55,151 nucleotides of DNA from Acidobacteriota bacterium (GTDB taxonomy: Bacteria; Acidobacteriota; Vicinamibacteria; Marinacidobacterales; Marinacidobacteraceae). The notes under the pieces were generated by a model. It was not told where the DNA came from and made no database searches. It saw only the letters and a program-made list of their open reading frames with translations. Shown here one piece after another: positions 16,200 to 24,331 of the stretch. How positions within the stretch are numbered: position 1 is the stretch's first letter; every line of letters begins with the position of its first letter. The stretch covers positions 1 through 55,151 of the forward strand of contig JAJDVI010000068.1 of NCBI GenBank assembly GCA_022826195.1, written 5' to 3'. Made by a program: the position numbers and the translations under genes.

Positions 16200-18521
16200 A
16201 TGAAGGCAGGCCTGGCGAACTTCTCGCTGCGCACGTTCCTGCTCCAGCAGCGCGACCGCCTGTTCGCCCGCACCCATGTCGTGACCGCGCTCCTCGCGGT
16301 CGCCCTCGCGATGCTCATCTGGCCGGGACTCGGGCTCCGGACGCCGCTCTACGAGGTCGGCGAGATTGCCCCCCGGACGGTGCGCGCGACCGAGGACTTC
16401 ACCTACGAGGACGCCGCCACCACCGAAGCGCGGCGGCGCGAGGCGGTGGAGCAGGTGCCGGAGGTCTACGACTTCGATTCCCAGGCGCGGGACGAGGTCC
16501 GCTCCCGGATCGCCCGTGGATTCGATTTCGGGCGGGCGGCCGTCGAGTCCGACATCGTCGGGGAACCCGATTTCGCCGAGACCTTCGCCGGCATGCTCGG
16601 CATCGGCGTGACCGCGGCGCAGCTCGGGCTGCTGGTGGAATCGGAGTTCGCCGAGGAGATCGAACAGAACCTCGCGGACACCGTGGCCAGCGTGCTGGCG
16701 CGCGACATCCTCGCCGAGAAGGGCGCCGTGGCCGCGCTCGGCCGCTCCGTCCTGCGCCGCGATCCGCGGACCGGAGAGACGGTTCCGCTGGCGGACTTCA
16801 CCAACGTGCTGTCGGTGGGCGAGGCCGAGCGGGCGGCCGAGCAGCAGATCCTGGCGCTCTCGGAGCTGAACCGGACGCGCCGGCGGACGCTCGCCGGACT
16901 CGCGGCGCAGTTCATGCGCCCGACGCTGGAGGCCAACACGGTGGAGACCACCCACCTCCGTACCGAAGCGGAGCTGTCGGTGGATCCGGTCGTCATCCAG
17001 GTGCGGCGCGGCCGCACCCTGGTGCGCGCCGGCGACGAGGTGACGGAACTCGCCCGCCGCCAGATGGAGCGGATGCGGACCCCGCGGGTGGGAGCCTCGG
17101 GGTGGGCCGGGGTCGGCGCTCTCGGCTTCGCCGGCGCCATCGCGGTGCTGCTCGGGGTGCTGCTGGTGCCGGCGCGCCGGGACGAGAGCTGGGGGCGGCA
17201 GGCCTTCGCCCTGTGCGGCTTCCTCATCGTTCTCGGCCTGACCCTGACCCGCATCCTCGGGTTCGTGGGACGCGGCGCCGCCGCCCAGTTCGTGAGCGAG
17301 CCCTTCTCCGATCCCACGGTCTATCTCTGGGGGGTTCCCTTCGCGGCGCTCGCCCTGCTGGTCGTGATGCTCGAGACGCAGCAGTCGGCGGTGGTCACCC
17401 AGGGACTCTTCGCCGCGACGCTCGCCCTGATGACCGGAAACCTGAAGCTGGCGCTCTTCGCCCTGCTCACGGGGTACGGCGCCATCTTCATCTACCGGAT
17501 CGCCGAGCGCCGCTCGCAACTGCTGCGGGTCGGGACCTTCGTCGGCCTGCTGGGCGCCGCCCTGGTGGTGGCGATGGAACTCGTGACCGGGGACTTCGGG
17601 GGCCCGAGCCGGCTGGCCCTCGGGGCGGTCAGCGCCTTCGCCGGCGGCCTGCTGGCCGGGCCGCTCGTGATCCTGCTCCTTCCCGTTCTGGAGTGGGTCT
17701 TCGAGCGCACGAGCGACATGCGGCTCATGGAGCTGTCGCAGCGCGACAACCCGGTGTTGCGCCAACTGGCGCTCAGCGCGCCGGGCACCTACCAGCACAG
17801 CGTGACCGTGGGGATGCTCTCCGAGTCCGCCGCCGACGCGATCGGGGCGAACTCCACCTTCTGCGCCACCGCCGCGCTCTACCACGACATCGGCAAGCTG
17901 AACCGCGCCGGGTATTTCGTCGAGAACATGCGGGGCGAAACGCCGCACGACCTCCTGCCACCCGAAAAGAGCGCGGACATCATCCGGCGGCACGTGACGG
18001 AGGGGATCGAGGCCGCCGAGCGGATGAACCTCCCCCGGGACATCGTGGACGTGATCCCGCAGCACCACGGGACCCGCATCATCAAGGTCTTCTACGAGAA
18101 GGCGAAGGCGGCCGCCGCCCGGAACGGCGACGAGGCCGAGGAGAGCCTCTTCCGCTACGCCGGGCCGCGCCCGCAGACCCGCGAGGCCGGCATCATCATG
18201 ATGGCCGACAGCATCGAGGCCGCCGCCCGCAGCCTGAAGAACCCGACTCCCGCCGACTTCGAGCAGGTGATCGACCGCATCATGGGCGCCATCGTCGACG
18301 ACGATCAACTGGCCGAATGCGACCTGACCCTCAGCGACATGGCCCGGATCCGCGAGAGCTTCCTCTCCACGCTGCAGGGGATCCACCACGAGCGGCTGCC
18401 CTATCCGGGGTTCGACTTCGGCAGACGGCCGCGGGGGAGCGCGCCGCCGGTCCCGCCGGTCGGGCCCACCAGACCCGAACCGGAGAGCGGGCCACCCGTG
18501 TCGGGCGAATCGCCGTTGTGA
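16200..18521 (+). CDS. pgpH: 7TM-HD cyclic-di-AMP phosphodiesterase (PgpH family)
   Basis: A 773-residue membrane protein. It has a first transmembrane helix (about 27-47), a large extracytoplasmic 7TMR-HDED domain (about 50-300), a bundle of further helices (about 300-485) and a cytoplasmic HD domain. The HD domain shows TYQHSVTVGMLSE (H533), ALYHDIGK (H562, D563), a later QHHGT and a final MADSIE aspartate, so the di-metal site looks complete. PgpH enzymes cleave c-di-AMP; no diadenylate cyclase gene lies in the window. The start follows an almost identical in-frame ATG at 16185. The stop overlaps the ybeY start by one base (TGATG). Confidence 0.92.
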   Translation: MKAGLANFSLRTFLLQQRDRLFARTHVVTALLAVALAMLIWPGLGLRTPLYEVGEIAPRTVRATEDFTYEDAATTEARRREAVEQVPEVYDFDSQARDEVRSRIARGFDFGRAAVESDIVGEPDFAETFAGMLGIGVTAAQLGLLVESEFAEEIEQNLADTVASVLARDILAEKGAVAALGRSVLRRDPRTGETVPLADFTNVLSVGEAERAAEQQILALSELNRTRRRTLAGLAAQFMRPTLEANTVETTHLRTEAELSVDPVVIQVRRGRTLVRAGDEVTELARRQMERMRTPRVGASGWAGVGALGFAGAIAVLLGVLLVPARRDESWGRQAFALCGFLIVLGLTLTRILGFVGRGAAAQFVSEPFSDPTVYLWGVPFAALALLVVMLETQQSAVVTQGLFAATLALMTGNLKLALFALLTGYGAIFIYRIAERRSQLLRVGTFVGLLGAALVVAMELVTGDFGGPSRLALGAVSAFAGGLLAGPLVILLLPVLEWVFERTSDMRLMELSQRDNPVLRQLALSAPGTYQHSVTVGMLSESAADAIGANSTFCATAALYHDIGKLNRAGYFVENMRGETPHDLLPPEKSADIIRRHVTEGIEAAERMNLPRDIVDVIPQHHGTRIIKVFYEKAKAAAARNGDEAEESLFRYAGPRPQTREAGIIMMADSIEAAARSLKNPTPADFEQVIDRIMGAIVDDDQLAECDLTLSDMARIRESFLSTLQGIHHERLPYPGFDFGRRPRGSAPPVPPVGPTRPEPESGPPVSGESPL

Positions 18522-19021
18522 TGCCGCGTCCGGAACCGGGAGACCCTCCACGAGAACCGGAGCCGCCCGGCTCCCGATTCACCGTCCAGAACCGCCAGCG
18601 ACGTTTCGCGGTGGATCCTCCGGCGCTGGCTGCCTTCCTCGAACGGATCGCGGCGGACGTGGCGCCGGGCGATCGCCGCGGGGCCACCCTCCGGATCGTC
18701 TCGGACCGGAACATCCGGGCGCTGAATCGGCGCTACCGCGACAAGGACCGCGCGACGGACGTGCTCGCCTTTCCCGCGGATCCCGTTCCGGCGGAACTGC
18801 TGTCCAAGGACGAGGCCGTCTATCTCGGGGACCTGGTGGTCTCCGCCGAGACCGCCGCGCGCCAGGCGCGCGAGGCGGGCGTCGAACTCGGCGACGAGAT
18901 TCGCGTGCTGGCGGTGCACGGCTACCTGCATCTCCTCGGTTACGACCACGAACGGGACCGGGGAGAGATGGTGAGGCTCGAGCGCGTCCTGAGGCTGCGG
19001 CACGGCCTCGCGAGAAACTGA
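18521..19021 (+). CDS. ybeY: Endoribonuclease YbeY
   Basis: A 166-residue protein with the zinc motif HGYLHLLGYDH (H-X3-H-X5-H), TLRIVSDRNIRALNRRYR and the segment RDKDRATDVLAFPAD, all typical of YbeY. This metal-dependent endoribonuclease takes part in 16S rRNA 3'-end maturation and ribosome quality control. The first 20 residues are proline rich and unconserved. It is translationally coupled on both sides: TGATG with pgpH, and its TGA is followed directly by the ATG of the next gene. The arrangement with phoH and era is the conserved one. Confidence 0.95.
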   Translation: MPRPEPGDPPREPEPPGSRFTVQNRQRRFAVDPPALAAFLERIAADVAPGDRRGATLRIVSDRNIRALNRRYRDKDRATDVLAFPADPVPAELLSKDEAVYLGDLVVSAETAARQAREAGVELGDEIRVLAVHGYLHLLGYDHERDRGEMVRLERVLRLRHGLARN

Positions 19022-20242
19022 ATGCTCTGGGCCATCCTCCTCCTGGTCGCCGGACTCCTCGTCGTCCTGTTCGCGCTCTTCGAGATCGCTTTCTTCGCCT
19101 CGAGCCCGATCGCGGTGCGCGCCCTCGGCGAGAGCGTCGAGGAGGCGCGGACCCTGCGGGAGCGCCTGGCGGACCCGCTGGTGGTCCTCATCCCGGCCCG
19201 TTCCGGGCTCCTGGCCGCCGGCGCGCTCTTCGGTTTCGCGCTCGACCGGCTCGGGTTCGGAGCGACCGGCCTCCTGTGGACCTTCGGCGTCTTCGTCCCC
19301 GCCTGGTTCGTCCTCCGGGAAGTGGTTCCGGCCGCCATCCTCCTGCGCGATCCCGAGGAGGTGCTGCGGCCGCTCCTTCCCTGGTTCGGCCGTTGGGAAC
19401 GGGTCGTGCGGCCGCTCGCCGAACCGCTCCGCAACCTCCTCCGCCGCGGCTTTCCGCTCCCTTCGGAGCCGGACGACGAAGCCTCCGACGAGGAGGTCGA
19501 GGCGTTCCTGGAGACCGGCGAAGAAGAGGGGATCCTCGAGGAGGACGAGGCCGCGATGGTGCGCGGGGTGCTCGAACTCGACGAAATGCTGGTTCGCGAG
19601 GTGATGACGCCGCGGCCGAGCGTGGTGTCGGTCTCGGACGAGGCGTCCCGGCAGGACGTCGAGCGGCTCGTCGCCGAGAGCAGGCACCACCGGATTCCGG
19701 TGTTCGGCGCCGCCGACCAGGTGGTCGGGGTGGTGGACGCCGTGGACCTGGTCGCGGTGCCCGGAAGTGGGGGCGAGCTTGCCCCGCTGCTGCGGGAGGT
19801 CCCGGTGGTTCCGGAGACGAAGCGGGTGGACGACCTGCTCCGGGAGTTCAAGCTTTCCAAGCAGACGTTCGCGGTGGTGGTGGACGAACACGCGAGCGTC
19901 TCCGGAATCGTCACGCTCCGGGACATCTCGGAAGAGATCGTGGGCGAGGTCCACGAGGACGACGAGCCGTTCGAGGAGGACCTGGTGCAGGAGGCGGACG
20001 GCGTCTACCGGGTGCGCGGCGTGGCGGAACTCGACGAGGTGGCGCGGCTGACCGGGTTGACGCTCCCCGATTCGCTGAACGGCGCCGCCTTCGACACGGT
20101 CTCCGGCTTCGCGCTCGCCGCCTTCCGGAAGATCCCGGCGCCCGGCGAAGCGGTGGAGCAGGACGGCCTCCGCATCGAAATCCTCGAGGCCGACGAACGG
20201 CGGATCCACCGGGTCCGCCTCGCGCGGGTCGCCGGAGACTGA
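19022..20242 (+). CDS. CNNM/CBS/CorC_HlyC-domain membrane protein
   Basis: A 406-residue protein. The N-terminal DUF21/CNNM-like membrane part (about 1-135) has three to four hydrophobic helices, followed by tandem CBS domains (MLVREVMTPRPSVVSV ... RHHRIPVFGAADQVVGVVDAVDL ... FAVVVDEHASVSGIVTLRDI) and a C-terminal CorC_HlyC domain (about 320-400). Related proteins are implicated in Mg2+/Co2+ efflux. The DUF21 region is divergent: I do not find the usual GNTLVN-like motif. Genes of this family commonly sit between ybeY and era, as here. It starts directly at the ybeY stop. Confidence 0.88.
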   Translation: MLWAILLLVAGLLVVLFALFEIAFFASSPIAVRALGESVEEARTLRERLADPLVVLIPARSGLLAAGALFGFALDRLGFGATGLLWTFGVFVPAWFVLREVVPAAILLRDPEEVLRPLLPWFGRWERVVRPLAEPLRNLLRRGFPLPSEPDDEASDEEVEAFLETGEEEGILEEDEAAMVRGVLELDEMLVREVMTPRPSVVSVSDEASRQDVERLVAESRHHRIPVFGAADQVVGVVDAVDLVAVPGSGGELAPLLREVPVVPETKRVDDLLREFKLSKQTFAVVVDEHASVSGIVTLRDISEEIVGEVHEDDEPFEEDLVQEADGVYRVRGVAELDEVARLTGLTLPDSLNGAAFDTVSGFALAAFRKIPAPGEAVEQDGLRIEILEADERRIHRVRLARVAGD

Positions 20243-21202
20243 TTGACCGCCCGACCGCCGGAGCCGGACCCGTCCGACACCACGCAACATCGCGCCGGCT
20301 TCGTGGCGCTGGTGGGGCTTCCGGGCGCCGGCAAGTCCACGCTGCTGAACCGCCTCGTCGGCGAGCGGCTCGCCGCCGTGCACCGGAAACCGCAGACCAC
20401 CCGGCGGCGCATCCTGGGGGTGGCGCGCCGCCCGGGGCTCGAACTGATCCTCCTCGACACCCCCGGGATCCATCGCCCGCGCTCCGGACTCGGCCGCGCG
20501 ATGATGCGGGCGGTGGCCGACAGTCTCGGAGGTGCGGACGCGGCGCTCGCCGTGGTGGACGGAACGCGGGGGCCCTCCGGGCGCGACGGCGACCTGCTGC
20601 ACCGGCTGGAGAGGTTTTCCGGCCCCCGGGTGATCGGGATCAACAAGACGGACGCGTCGCCGCGGGCGAGGCTGGAAGAGCTTGAAGCGTTCTACCGCGA
20701 GCGGGATCTCGGGCCGGTGGTGCTTTTCTCGGCCCGCACCGGCGCGAACGTGAACGCCCCGCATGGTTTCGAAGATGGGGAGGGGGACCGGACACCCCGC
20801 TCATTGGTCGGGATGCTGGCGGAGCGTCTCCCCTTCAGCCCGCCCCTCTATCCCGACGGCCAGATCACCGATCTCCCGGAGGCCTTCTTCGCCTCGGAGA
20901 TCGTTCGCGAGCGGCTGCTCGAACACCTCCACCAGGAGGTGCCCCACGCCGCCGCCGTGCGGATCGAGGCGTACGACGATTCCGAGCCCCTCGTGCGCAT
21001 TGCGGCCTCGCTGCTGCTCGATCGGGACTCCCAGAAGGGCATCGTGATCGGCCGCGGCGGCCGGATGCTGAAGCGCATCGGCAGCGAAGCCCGCGGCCGC
21101 ATCGAAAAGCGGCTCGGGCGCCGGGTCTTCCTGGACCTGCAGGTCAAGGTGCGCCAGAAATGGCGCGACAACGCGGGCATTCTGCGCGACCTGGGTCTTT
21201 GA
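20243..21202 (+). CDS. era: GTPase Era
   Basis: A 319-residue GTPase with G1 GLPGAGKST, G3 DTPG, G4 NKTD and G5 SARTG, and a C-terminal KH domain (GIVIGRGGRMLKRIG). Era binds the 3' end of 16S rRNA and couples 30S assembly to growth. The loop after G5 carries a short extra acidic stretch (HGFEDGEGDRTPR, about residues 174-186) compared with typical Era. Translation starts at TTG, abutting the upstream TGA. It is the last gene of the phoH-to-era cluster. Confidence 0.96.
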   Translation: MTARPPEPDPSDTTQHRAGFVALVGLPGAGKSTLLNRLVGERLAAVHRKPQTTRRRILGVARRPGLELILLDTPGIHRPRSGLGRAMMRAVADSLGGADAALAVVDGTRGPSGRDGDLLHRLERFSGPRVIGINKTDASPRARLEELEAFYRERDLGPVVLFSARTGANVNAPHGFEDGEGDRTPRSLVGMLAERLPFSPPLYPDGQITDLPEAFFASEIVRERLLEHLHQEVPHAAAVRIEAYDDSEPLVRIAASLLLDRDSQKGIVIGRGGRMLKRIGSEARGRIEKRLGRRVFLDLQVKVRQKWRDNAGILRDLGL

Positions 21203-21231
21203 GGAGACGGTCCCCCGGGGTCCGCCCGACC

Positions 21232-21260
21232 TTGACTGGAAGGGGGGTTCGGCCTACCCT
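21232..21260 (+). promoter_or_regulatory. Candidate promoter of the rpsP operon
   Basis: TTGACT (21232-21237) is followed after exactly 17 bases by TACCCT (21255-21260). The -35 matches consensus in five of six positions and the -10 in three. It lies between era and rpsP, where an operon promoter is expected. Confidence 0.4.
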
Positions 21261-21318
21261 TCCGGCCTTCGGACCGGCCGTTTGGCGGCGGTTTCTTCCA
21301 GAATCGAGGCTCCTCTCC

Positions 21319-21621
21319 GTGTTGAACATCAGGCTTGCCCGCACCGGGCGGAAGCGCGACGCCCATTTCCGGGTGGTCGTGTCCGATTCGGTGCACGGAC
21401 GGGTCGGCCGGATCGTGGAGACGCTCGGCTACTACCACCCCCGCATGCCCAACGACGCGGAAGGCCGGCTGCACATCAAGGCCGACCGCGCGCGTTACTG
21501 GCTCGGGAACGGTGCGAAGCCGAGTCTCACGGTCAAGAGCTTCCTGAAGGACGTGCTCGCCGAGCCGGCCCCAGCCGAAGAGAACGGATCAGGGGAAGAC
21601 GGAGCCACCGCCGAATCCTAG
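21319..21621 (+). CDS. rpsP: 30S ribosomal protein S16
   Basis: A 100-residue protein with the S16 pattern: LNIRLARTGRKRDAHFRVVV at the N-terminus, then a loop with GRIVETLGYYHP and the DRARYWLGNGAKPSLTV segment. S16 stabilises the 5' domain of the 30S subunit. I start it at GTG 21319, which gives the family-like MLNIRLAR beginning and has GAGG about nine bases upstream; a TTG follows at once. The C-terminal 20 residues are acidic and variable. It is first in rpsP-rimM-trmD-rplS. Confidence 0.95.
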   Translation: MLNIRLARTGRKRDAHFRVVVSDSVHGRVGRIVETLGYYHPRMPNDAEGRLHIKADRARYWLGNGAKPSLTVKSFLKDVLAEPAPAEENGSGEDGATAES

Positions 21622-21801
21622 GTGCGGGCCGGCCACCGGGCGTGGCCGCCGGACCTGCCGGGATCCGGCTGACGGCCTCCGGACCGCGCCCCTGAACCGG
21701 GCGGCCCGCCGCCCGCACCTTCCCAGCACACCGGACCCAGAGACAGCCCGCGCGATCATCTTCCGCCACCAGGCAGACGTGACCAGGAGACAGAGAGAAC
21801 A

Positions 21802-22455
21802 ATGGCTTCTGGCGCAACGGCATCCCGGCCCGGGCCGGGCACTCGGGTAGACCCGGCCGGCCACCGCGGCGACCCGCCGGCGGACCTCTCCGCGGGCGCT
21901 CCCGCGGCGACGGCCGCCGATGTCGTCATCGGGCAGGTCGTCCGGCCCTTCGGCCGCCGGGGAGAGGTCTTCGTCGAACCGCTGACCGACGATCCCGGCC
22001 GTTTCTTCGAGATCGGGAGCGCCGAGGTCGGCCCTGCGGACCAGCCGGGAACCCGGCGCGGCCTCGAATCGGTGCGCATCCACAAGGGGCGCCCGGTGAT
22101 CCGGTTCGACGGCATCACCGACATCGGGTCCGCCGAGTCGCTCCGGGGGATGGAAGTCCGGATCGGCGAGGCGGAACGCGCGCCGTTGCCGGACGGCCGC
22201 TACTACTCCGACCAGCTCGTCGGCTGCCGGGCCGAGACCGAAGACGGGGCTCCGCTCGGCGAGATCGTGGACACGCTCGACACCGCCGGCCCCAGCCTCC
22301 TCGTCCTCCGCGGCCCGGACGGGTCCGAGGACCTCATCCCCTTCGTCGAAGCCCTCTGCGTCCTTGTCGAACCGCCCACCGGGGAGACCGCGGGGCGGGT
22401 CGTTCTCAGCGTTCCGGACGGACTTCTGGGACTGAACGCCCGCGGGGAAGGGTGA
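21802..22455 (+). CDS. rimM: 16S rRNA processing protein RimM
   Basis: A 217-residue protein. After a disordered N-terminal stretch of about 40 residues come the RimM domain (VVIGQVVRPFGRRGEVFVEPLTDDP) and a PRC-barrel (YYSDQLVGCRAET ... LIPFVEALCVLVE). RimM is a 30S assembly factor that binds S19. The ATG at 21802 is preceded by a purine-rich AGGAGACAGAGAG, which supports the long N-terminus. The KH-domain gene often found between rpsP and rimM is absent; 21622-21801 contains no gene that I can see. Confidence 0.94.
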   Translation: MASGATASRPGPGTRVDPAGHRGDPPADLSAGAPAATAADVVIGQVVRPFGRRGEVFVEPLTDDPGRFFEIGSAEVGPADQPGTRRGLESVRIHKGRPVIRFDGITDIGSAESLRGMEVRIGEAERAPLPDGRYYSDQLVGCRAETEDGAPLGEIVDTLDTAGPSLLVLRGPDGSEDLIPFVEALCVLVEPPTGETAGRVVLSVPDGLLGLNARGEG

Positions 22456-22461
22456 GCCGGC

Positions 22462-23202
22462 GTGCGCGTTGACATCCTGAGCCTCCTCCCCGGCATGTTC
22501 CGGGAGGTCTTCGACCACGGCATCGTGCGGCGGGCGCGGCAGGCCGGCCTCCTGCAGATCGAGACGCACGCGCTCACGGACTGGACCGAGGGCCGGTTCC
22601 AGCGGGCCGACGATGCTCCCTACGGCGGCGGGCCCGGGATGGTGATGCGCGTCGAACCGCTCGTCGAGGCCGTGGAAGCGATCGGCGCCCTCGACGCGGA
22701 GCCTCCCCGGGTCGTCCTGCTGTCGCCGCGCGGCCGGCAGTTCGACCAGGACGTGGTCGCCGAGCTCGCCCGCGAATCGCGGTTGCTGCTGGTGGCCGGG
22801 CGCTACGAGGGCGTGGACGAGCGCTTCGCCGCGCTCAGCGGCGCCGAGGAGCTGTCGGTCGGCGACTACGTCCTTTCCGGGGGAGAGATCCCGGCCATGG
22901 TCGTGGTGGACGCCGTGACCCGGCTGATCCCGGGCGCCGTCGGAGATTCCGAATCCGTTGTCCGGGAGTCGTTCGCGACCGGGCTCCTGGAGCATGCCCA
23001 GTACACCCGTCCCCCGGTCTTCCGGGGCAGGGAAGTGCCGCCGGTTCTCCTGTCGGGGAACCACGAGGCGGTGCGCCGGTTCCGGCTCGAAGAGTCGGTC
23101 GCGGTGACGCGAGACCGCCGGCCCGACCTCTTCGCGGCGTTTGCCGGACGTGGAAGGGCCGCCTCGAAACCGAATTCAGGTACGAAGGAGAAACCGTCAT
23201 GA
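22462..23202 (+). CDS. trmD: tRNA (guanine-37-N1) methyltransferase
   Basis: A 246-residue SPOUT methyltransferase with the TrmD hallmarks YGGGPGMVMR, LLVAGRYEGVDERF and SVGDYVLSGGE, which form the knotted S-adenosylmethionine site, and HAQYTRPPVF near the C-terminal linker. It makes m1G37 in tRNAs reading CNN codons and prevents frameshifting. GTG start, six bases after the rimM stop. Its TGA overlaps the rplS start (ATGA). Confidence 0.96.
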   Translation: MRVDILSLLPGMFREVFDHGIVRRARQAGLLQIETHALTDWTEGRFQRADDAPYGGGPGMVMRVEPLVEAVEAIGALDAEPPRVVLLSPRGRQFDQDVVAELARESRLLLVAGRYEGVDERFAALSGAEELSVGDYVLSGGEIPAMVVVDAVTRLIPGAVGDSESVVRESFATGLLEHAQYTRPPVFRGREVPPVLLSGNHEAVRRFRLEESVAVTRDRRPDLFAAFAGRGRAASKPNSGTKEKPS

Positions 23203-23648
23203 GTGTGAGTGAGCAAGAGGCCGTGGAGGCCCCCGAAGAGACCGCCCTGGCGGTGTCGGTGGACGCGGACGTCGAACCGGAGCCGACGCGGGTCAAGTCG
23301 GGGGCCGAGGTCATTCGGGAACTCGAGACCGCCGACCTGAAAGCGGACCGCCCGGATCTCCATCCCGGCGACGCGGTCCGGGTCCACGCGACCATCCGCG
23401 AAGGAGACCGGGAACGCATCCAGATCTTCGAGGGGATCCTGATCGCGATGAAGCACGGCGGAAACCGCCGCACGATCACGGTCCGCAAGACCTCGTTCGG
23501 CGTCGCCGTCGAGCGGATCTTCCCGCTGCATTCGCCCCTGGTGGCGAAGGTGGAGGTCGTCCGGTCGCACCACGTCCGGCGCGCCAAGCTCTATTTCCTC
23601 CGCAAGCGCAAGGGGAAGGCGGCCCGGCTCCGCGAGAAGAGGCGCTGA
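23199..23648 (+). CDS. rplS: 50S ribosomal protein L19
   Basis: A 149-residue L19 with the core segments PGDAVRVHATIREGDRERI, FEGILIAMKHGG, TVRKTSFGVAVERIFPLHSP and RRAKLYFLRKRKGK. The N-terminus carries about 30 extra acidic residues compared with the usual 115-residue protein; that part is likely disordered. L19 sits at the 30S-50S interface. It starts at ATG overlapping the trmD stop. Its 3' end doubles as the apparent ribosome binding site of the next gene. Confidence 0.96.
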   Translation: MSVSEQEAVEAPEETALAVSVDADVEPEPTRVKSGAEVIRELETADLKADRPDLHPGDAVRVHATIREGDRERIQIFEGILIAMKHGGNRRTITVRKTSFGVAVERIFPLHSPLVAKVEVVRSHHVRRAKLYFLRKRKGKAARLREKRR

Positions 23649-24313
23649 TCGACGACTCGCCGGGGACGGGGCGCTCCATCGTCCACGACCTGGGCTCGCC
23701 AGGGCGCCCCGTCGCCTGCGCGATCAGCGCCGTCCGCGGCCTCTCGGCGGACCATCTCCTCGAACTGCGCGCGCTCGGGGTGGACTTCTTCCAGTTGCGC
23801 GACCGGGAGGTGTCGGACCGGGGGTTCGAACGGTTCCTCGATGCGCTTGCCTCCCGGGCCCGGGAGGTGCTCGCGCGCGTCCTCGTGAACGACCGGCTGG
23901 CGCTCGCCGCCGCGTTCCCGGTGGCCGGCGTGCACCTGCCGGAAGCCGGTCTGCCGGTCGCGGCCGTCCGCTCCCGGTTCCCCCGGGGGCGGCTGCTCAT
24001 CGGCCGCTCGGTGCACGGGCTGGACGCGGCGGCCGCGGCTGAGCAGGACGGGGCCGACTACGTGATCCTGGGACCGGTCGCGCCGACGGGGGGAAAGCGC
24101 CCCTTGCCGCCGGACGTCTTCCGGGAGACCTGCCGGCGGCTGAGGATTCCGGTATGGGCGGTCGGGGGGCTGACCCCGGAGAACCTCGCAGACCTGCGGG
24201 ACGTCGGCGTCTCCGGGTGCGCGGCCATCCGGTCGTTTCGGGATATGGGCTGCGCCAGCGCGTTCGTCGCCCGCTGCTCGCACCTCCGAACCGTGCGGCA
24301 ACCGGTTCAGTAA
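23645..24313 (+). CDS. thiE: Thiamine-phosphate synthase / TenI family protein, probable CTG start
   Basis: A TIM-barrel protein with ACAISAVRGLS (strand 1), FFQLRDRE, VLVNDRLALA, GRSVH, DYVILGPVAPTGGKRP and PVWAVGGLTPENL. ThiE joins the pyrimidine and thiazole halves of thiamine; TenI is a thiazole tautomerase of the same fold. Here HLPEAGLP replaces the usual HLGQxD, losing a Mg-binding Asp, which favours TenI or a variant. The first GTG (23780) would delete strand 1 and helix 1. No ATG, GTG or TTG exists upstream in frame after the rplS region. The CTG at 23645 overlaps the rplS stop as CTGA and follows AGAAGAGG, so I place the start there. With GTG the product would be 177 residues; with CTG it is 222, near family length. 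Confidence 0.75.
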   Translation: MIDDSPGTGRSIVHDLGSPGRPVACAISAVRGLSADHLLELRALGVDFFQLRDREVSDRGFERFLDALASRAREVLARVLVNDRLALAAAFPVAGVHLPEAGLPVAAVRSRFPRGRLLIGRSVHGLDAAAAAEQDGADYVILGPVAPTGGKRPLPPDVFRETCRRLRIPVWAVGGLTPENLADLRDVGVSGCAAIRSFRDMGCASAFVARCSHLRTVRQPVQ

Positions 24314-24331
24314 ACTGACGGGGTCCCCTTC

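Noticed and set aside
16164..20764. Long minus-strand frames opposite pgpH, ybeY, the CNNM-like gene and era
   Set aside because: They mirror conserved plus-strand genes and contain no recognisable motif; only stop-codon scarcity in GC-rich DNA keeps them open.
23480..23645. TPP riboswitch upstream of the ThiE/TenI gene
   Set aside because: The upstream DNA is rplS coding sequence and I find no THI-box CUGAGA core.
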